Source of the DNA: Rheinheimera sp. SA_1
Lineage (GTDB): Bacteria; Pseudomonadota; Gammaproteobacteria; Enterobacterales; Alteromonadaceae
Direction of reading: 5' to 3'
Length of the DNA stretch: 64,000 nucleotides
Assembly (NCBI RefSeq): GCF_001669775.1
Contig: NZ_LXWK01000011.1
Span: 930,001 to 994,000, forward strand
Below, piece by piece: positions 61,901 to 64,000 of the stretch. The notes under the pieces were generated by a model. It did not search any database. It was not told the DNA's origin and was given only the letters and a program-made list of their open reading frames with translations. Position numbers and translations under genes: made by a program. Each line of letters starts with the position of its first letter. The first letter of the stretch is position 1.

Positions 61901-64000
61901 CGCCAACTTGTTTGCACTTAGATTTAGTTGCTGGTACGTCAGGCTGGCATCACCAAACACTAAGGCCGTCTTGTCTGGTTGTAGGGCAGCCTGCCTTTCA
62001 AATTGTCGGAACACCAACTCTGAACCAGCAACCGGGGCAGCTGCCAGCAAAGTAGGTAGATCCTGTGCCGCTACTAAAGCAACAGATTCGATCCCAGCTG
62101 TATCATTGGCCGTTAGCTGCGCTAACAGCAACTGATAACTTTCAGCCAGCCTAATGATTGTCTGTTCGGTAAACAAGTCCGTATCAAACGCCCAGTACAG
62201 AGACAACGCCCCGTTTGTTTCCTCAATCATCAGGTGTAGGTCAAACTTGCTGTCCAGATGTTGTCGTTTGACCGGTTCAAGCTTCAAAGCTGGTAGTTCG
62301 ATACTACCCAGATCGTTATTTTGTAGCACAAACATAATCTGAAACAATGGATTATGGCTGTTTGTTCGTGCGGGATTCAGCTCCTCCACTAACAGATCAA
62401 ATGGCAAATCCTGATGCGTGAAAGCATCCAGAATCATTTTTTTATTTTGTTGCAGAAAATCGGTAAATGCCGGATCGCCATTCAAATCACTGCGTAACAC
62501 GACGCTGTTGACAAAAAAGCCAATCAACGACTCTAAATCCTGATGCTCACGCCCTGAGACCGCAGTACCAATCACCACATCAGTTTGATTACTGTACCGA
62601 CCAATCAAGATGGCAAATACCGATTGCAAATACATAAATAAGCTGACGTTGTGCTTGAGACATTGGGCTTGGATCTGCCCAGTCAGACCGACCTCTAACC
62701 TTTGCTGCCAGGCTTTTCCACAAAAACGTCGCTGCGCTGGTCTGACTTTATCAAGCGGCAGATTATGCAACTGTGGCATAAATTGCAGCTGTTTGCGCCA
62801 GAACTGCACACTGTCATTGACCTGAGCACCACTGAGCCAGTGGGTTTGCCATAATGCAAAATCGGCATACTGGACTGGCAAAGGTGCTAATGGTTGTATC
62901 TGGTCACCGGCAAAGTGCTGGTACAGAGCGCCGAACTCTCGTAGCAGGATCCCCATCGACCAGCCATCCGAAATGACATGGTGCATATTAAACAGCAATA
63001 CTGAACACTGTTCAGCGCACCGAATCAATTTAAATCGAATCAGTAACTCGTGCTGCAAATCAAACACATGACGCGATTCCTGATCCAGCAACGACATAAT
63101 CCGTTGCTGCTGGCTCGTTTCGTCGTCGTGCCTCAAATCAAACTGCTCTAACGGCAAGGCCACCTGTGCCCGGATCAATTGCCACGGCTGCCCACCCTCC
63201 TCATAAAAACCGGTTCGAAGCGCTTCGTGCCTTTCCAGCAAAGCGTCCAGCGCCAGATACAGGGCTTGTTCATCAAGCTGGCCACGTATGGTAAAGCCCC
63301 CTGGCATATTGTATTCACTACTACCTTGACTGTAACGGTCAAGAAACCACAAGCGTCGTTGTGCGTACGATAATGGCAGTTGTTCTGGCCGATCCATCAC
63401 TTTCAAATCGATTGCAATGCGCCGGTGTGCCTGCATAATAAACGATGCCAAGGCCTCAATGGTCGGCTGTTCAAAGATGAGCCGCAATGGCAACTCAACC
63501 TGCCATGTCTGGCGTACCGCACTGATCAAACGAATAGCAATCAGAGAATGGCCACCAAGCTCAAAAAAGTTATCCTGTATCCCCACTTGCCCGACCTGAA
63601 GTAACTTCTGCCACAGTTGACAGAGCTGCTGTTGCATCGGGTCCCTCGGTGCGACATAACAGCGCTGGCTGGCAGCAGTTACGTCGAGTGATAGCAGCGC
63701 TTTTTGATCAACTTTACCATTGGCAGTTAGTGGCAATTGTTTTAGCATCACAACCGCTGTTGGGATCATGTAATCAGGTAACTCCCCAGCTAAGGCTGTT
63801 TTTACCGCAGAGTTGATATTTTGAGAGTTAATGTCATGTTGGCTGGCTATTGCCACAATAAAGGCCGCTAACTGACGATGCTCAGCATGCCCCACCACAA
63901 GCACTATCGCTTCCTCCACCCAAGCTAACTGATTTAAACGCGCTTCGATTTCACCAAGCTCAATACGAAATCCTCGCAGCTTCACCTGATGATCAACCCT
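58991..64000 (-). CDS. NRPS, partial: A(end)-T-C-A-MT-T (N-methyl-threonine module)
   Basis: The 5' part lies beyond the window; the frame is open to base 64000, where it reads the A8 motif RGFRIELGEIE. Domains seen are the A-domain end, T with ELGGHSLIAIR (near base 63555) and C with HHVISDGWS (62975). Then A with YTSGSTGAPKG (61565), an inserted N-methyltransferase with SAM motif VLEIGVGTGMLLFRYA (about 60410), the A10 end, and T with SLGGHSLLVTRL (59190). The A code is DFWNCGMVHK, one change from the Thr code DFWNIGMVHK, so N-methyl-L-Thr is predicted. The methyltransferase is inserted between A8 and A10, as usual for N-methylating modules. No E or TE domain; the C-terminal acidic tail (ERLEELEW) probably docks to the next protein. 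Confidence 0.93.
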   Translation of the reverse strand, partial: RVDHQVKLRGFRIELGEIEARLNQLAWVEEAIVLVVGHAEHRQLAAFIVAIASQHDINSQNINSAVKTALAGELPDYMIPTAVVMLKQLPLTANGKVDQKALLSLDVTAASQRCYVAPRDPMQQQLCQLWQKLLQVGQVGIQDNFFELGGHSLIAIRLISAVRQTWQVELPLRLIFEQPTIEALASFIMQAHRRIAIDLKVMDRPEQLPLSYAQRRLWFLDRYSQGSSEYNMPGGFTIRGQLDEQALYLALDALLERHEALRTGFYEEGGQPWQLIRAQVALPLEQFDLRHDDETSQQQRIMSLLDQESRHVFDLQHELLIRFKLIRCAEQCSVLLFNMHHVISDGWSMGILLREFGALYQHFAGDQIQPLAPLPVQYADFALWQTHWLSGAQVNDSVQFWRKQLQFMPQLHNLPLDKVRPAQRRFCGKAWQQRLEVGLTGQIQAQCLKHNVSLFMYLQSVFAILIGRYSNQTDVVIGTAVSGREHQDLESLIGFFVNSVVLRSDLNGDPAFTDFLQQNKKMILDAFTHQDLPFDLLVEELNPARTNSHNPLFQIMFVLQNNDLGSIELPALKLEPVKRQHLDSKFDLHLMIEETNGALSLYWAFDTDLFTEQTIIRLAESYQLLLAQLTANDTAGIESVALVAAQDLPTLLAAAPVAGSELVFRQFERQAALQPDKTALVFGDASLTYQQLNLSANKLARYLLQQGVKPHMLVGLSVERSLEMVIAILAILKTGAAYLPLDPAYPESRLQYMIEDSSVRYVVTQSHIVLALPTAVSRLDLDQPQLQQMVFSSDNLPLADSVDDQSLAYVIYTSGSTGAPKGVMVGHGNVSRLFSSSDELFGFNQTDCWTLFHSYAFDFSVWELWGALLYGGRLVIVPADVVGSAAAFADLLCKEAVTVLNQTPSAFYPLIAPLCNHSQPHQLRFVCFGGEALAFNKLSAWFDASHSAHTRLINMYGITETTVHVTYHQVVAEANSKSIIGRPLPDLTAVVCNARQQCQPVNVEGELWVAGAGVSQGYLGRPELTASRFVTHSFAGEASRCWYRTGDLVRQLPSGELEYIGRIDAQVKVRGYRIETGEVEHVIQQSSEVEEALVLAQTSSAGDTALVAYLRPAQHLLDHYDGVHDDHGVAAWQDVFDSTYAKAGQSDAEPETDITGWQCSYRDMQIPLVEMKEWVDQTVDRIQQLKPSRVLEIGVGTGMLLFRYAAQCEHVTAIDISATVLQQVQHGISKLGWQHVTLQQADATALQAFHGGNYDTIILNSVAQYFPSYNYFRQVLLNMLQCLAPGGNILLGDIRNLDLLDAFSASIEICKADDEVSTEQLYQRAASAIQHEEELLFSPAYFSALLQQDLSIGQVDILLKPGLSLNEMMRYRYDVILRKTPVQASRVVQWYRWQDLAAFEQLLAQQQLPYFGVTGMTNPRIHADIRAFDSLLSHQNCQIQALKAAVGQTRCDQLQQLEKLAQDYGYQLQFTWDQTNKSRLDLILTRSDLTALPMIQPCQSAEHRNFVNAPQLRAVARQLIPAIRQQLELQLPAFMVPSAFMLLEKFPLTGNGKIDKKALPKWVAIRQDDYVAPVSTTEIAIQQIWQKVLNQPELSITANFFSLGGHSLLVTRLNNEISQQLSIELKVRDIFERPTIQALAAYIDELTAMRVLSNRTLVTSDERLEELEW

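Overview
The window looks like chromosomal DNA of an aerobic aquatic gammaproteobacterium, probably Rheinheimera or another Chromatiaceae/Alteromonadales member. That placement is inference from gene style (paired GH92 mannosidases, LodAB oxidase, many TonB, RND and GGDEF genes, REP-like palindromes); no rRNA or other phylogenetic marker is present.

Left part (1-6.6 kb): a plus-strand sugar operon, with the 3' end of a PfkB sugar kinase, an AGE-family epimerase/isomerase and two GH92 alpha-mannosidases. It would free mannose from glycans, isomerise it and phosphorylate it. A 23-bp-stem palindrome ends it. From 6.6 to 20.6 kb are ordinary single genes: a LysR regulator divergent from an MDR dehydrogenase, an MFS carrier, a TPR-GGDEF cyclase, an AraC/GyrI regulator, a small lipoprotein, an RND efflux pair with its TetR repressor (operator over the -10 box), REP repeats and a 2OG-Fe(II) oxygenase.

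20.7-24.1 kb holds a TonB-like energiser and a TonB-dependent receptor with the OprC-type copper signature CxxxM...HxM. Both are preceded by a similar 17-bp palindromic site at the same distance from a -10 box. The receptor's 3' end is partly duplicated around a REP sequence. 24.3-28.1 kb is an AT-rich accessory island: three tightly coupled minus-strand genes (a two-TM pentapeptide-repeat protein and two proteins of no recognised family), then about 1 kb of non-coding DNA with two related hairpins. 28.1-34.4 kb has an LMW-PTP-like protein, a LodA/GoxA-type quinoprotein amino-acid oxidase with its LodB flavoprotein (and five tandem 13-bp repeats upstream), a sialate O-acetylesterase and a VOC protein.

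The right half (34.7-64 kb, continuing beyond the window) is one minus-strand biosynthetic operon: four NRPS proteins (at least five complete modules plus the end of a sixth, ending in E-TE), a PaaK-like adenylate-forming enzyme, a SufS-like cysteine desulfurase, a MacAB-like export system (HlyD adaptor, ATPase, FtsX/MacB permease) and an ATP-grasp-like protein. Hand-read A-domain codes suggest N-methyl-Thr, a Cys-like residue, Ser, an Asp-like residue and one unassigned, probably D-configured last residue. The standalone acyl-adenylating enzyme next to a cysteine desulfurase is unusual and raises the possibility of sulfur incorporation. This cluster and the three-gene island are the best candidates for undescribed biology here.
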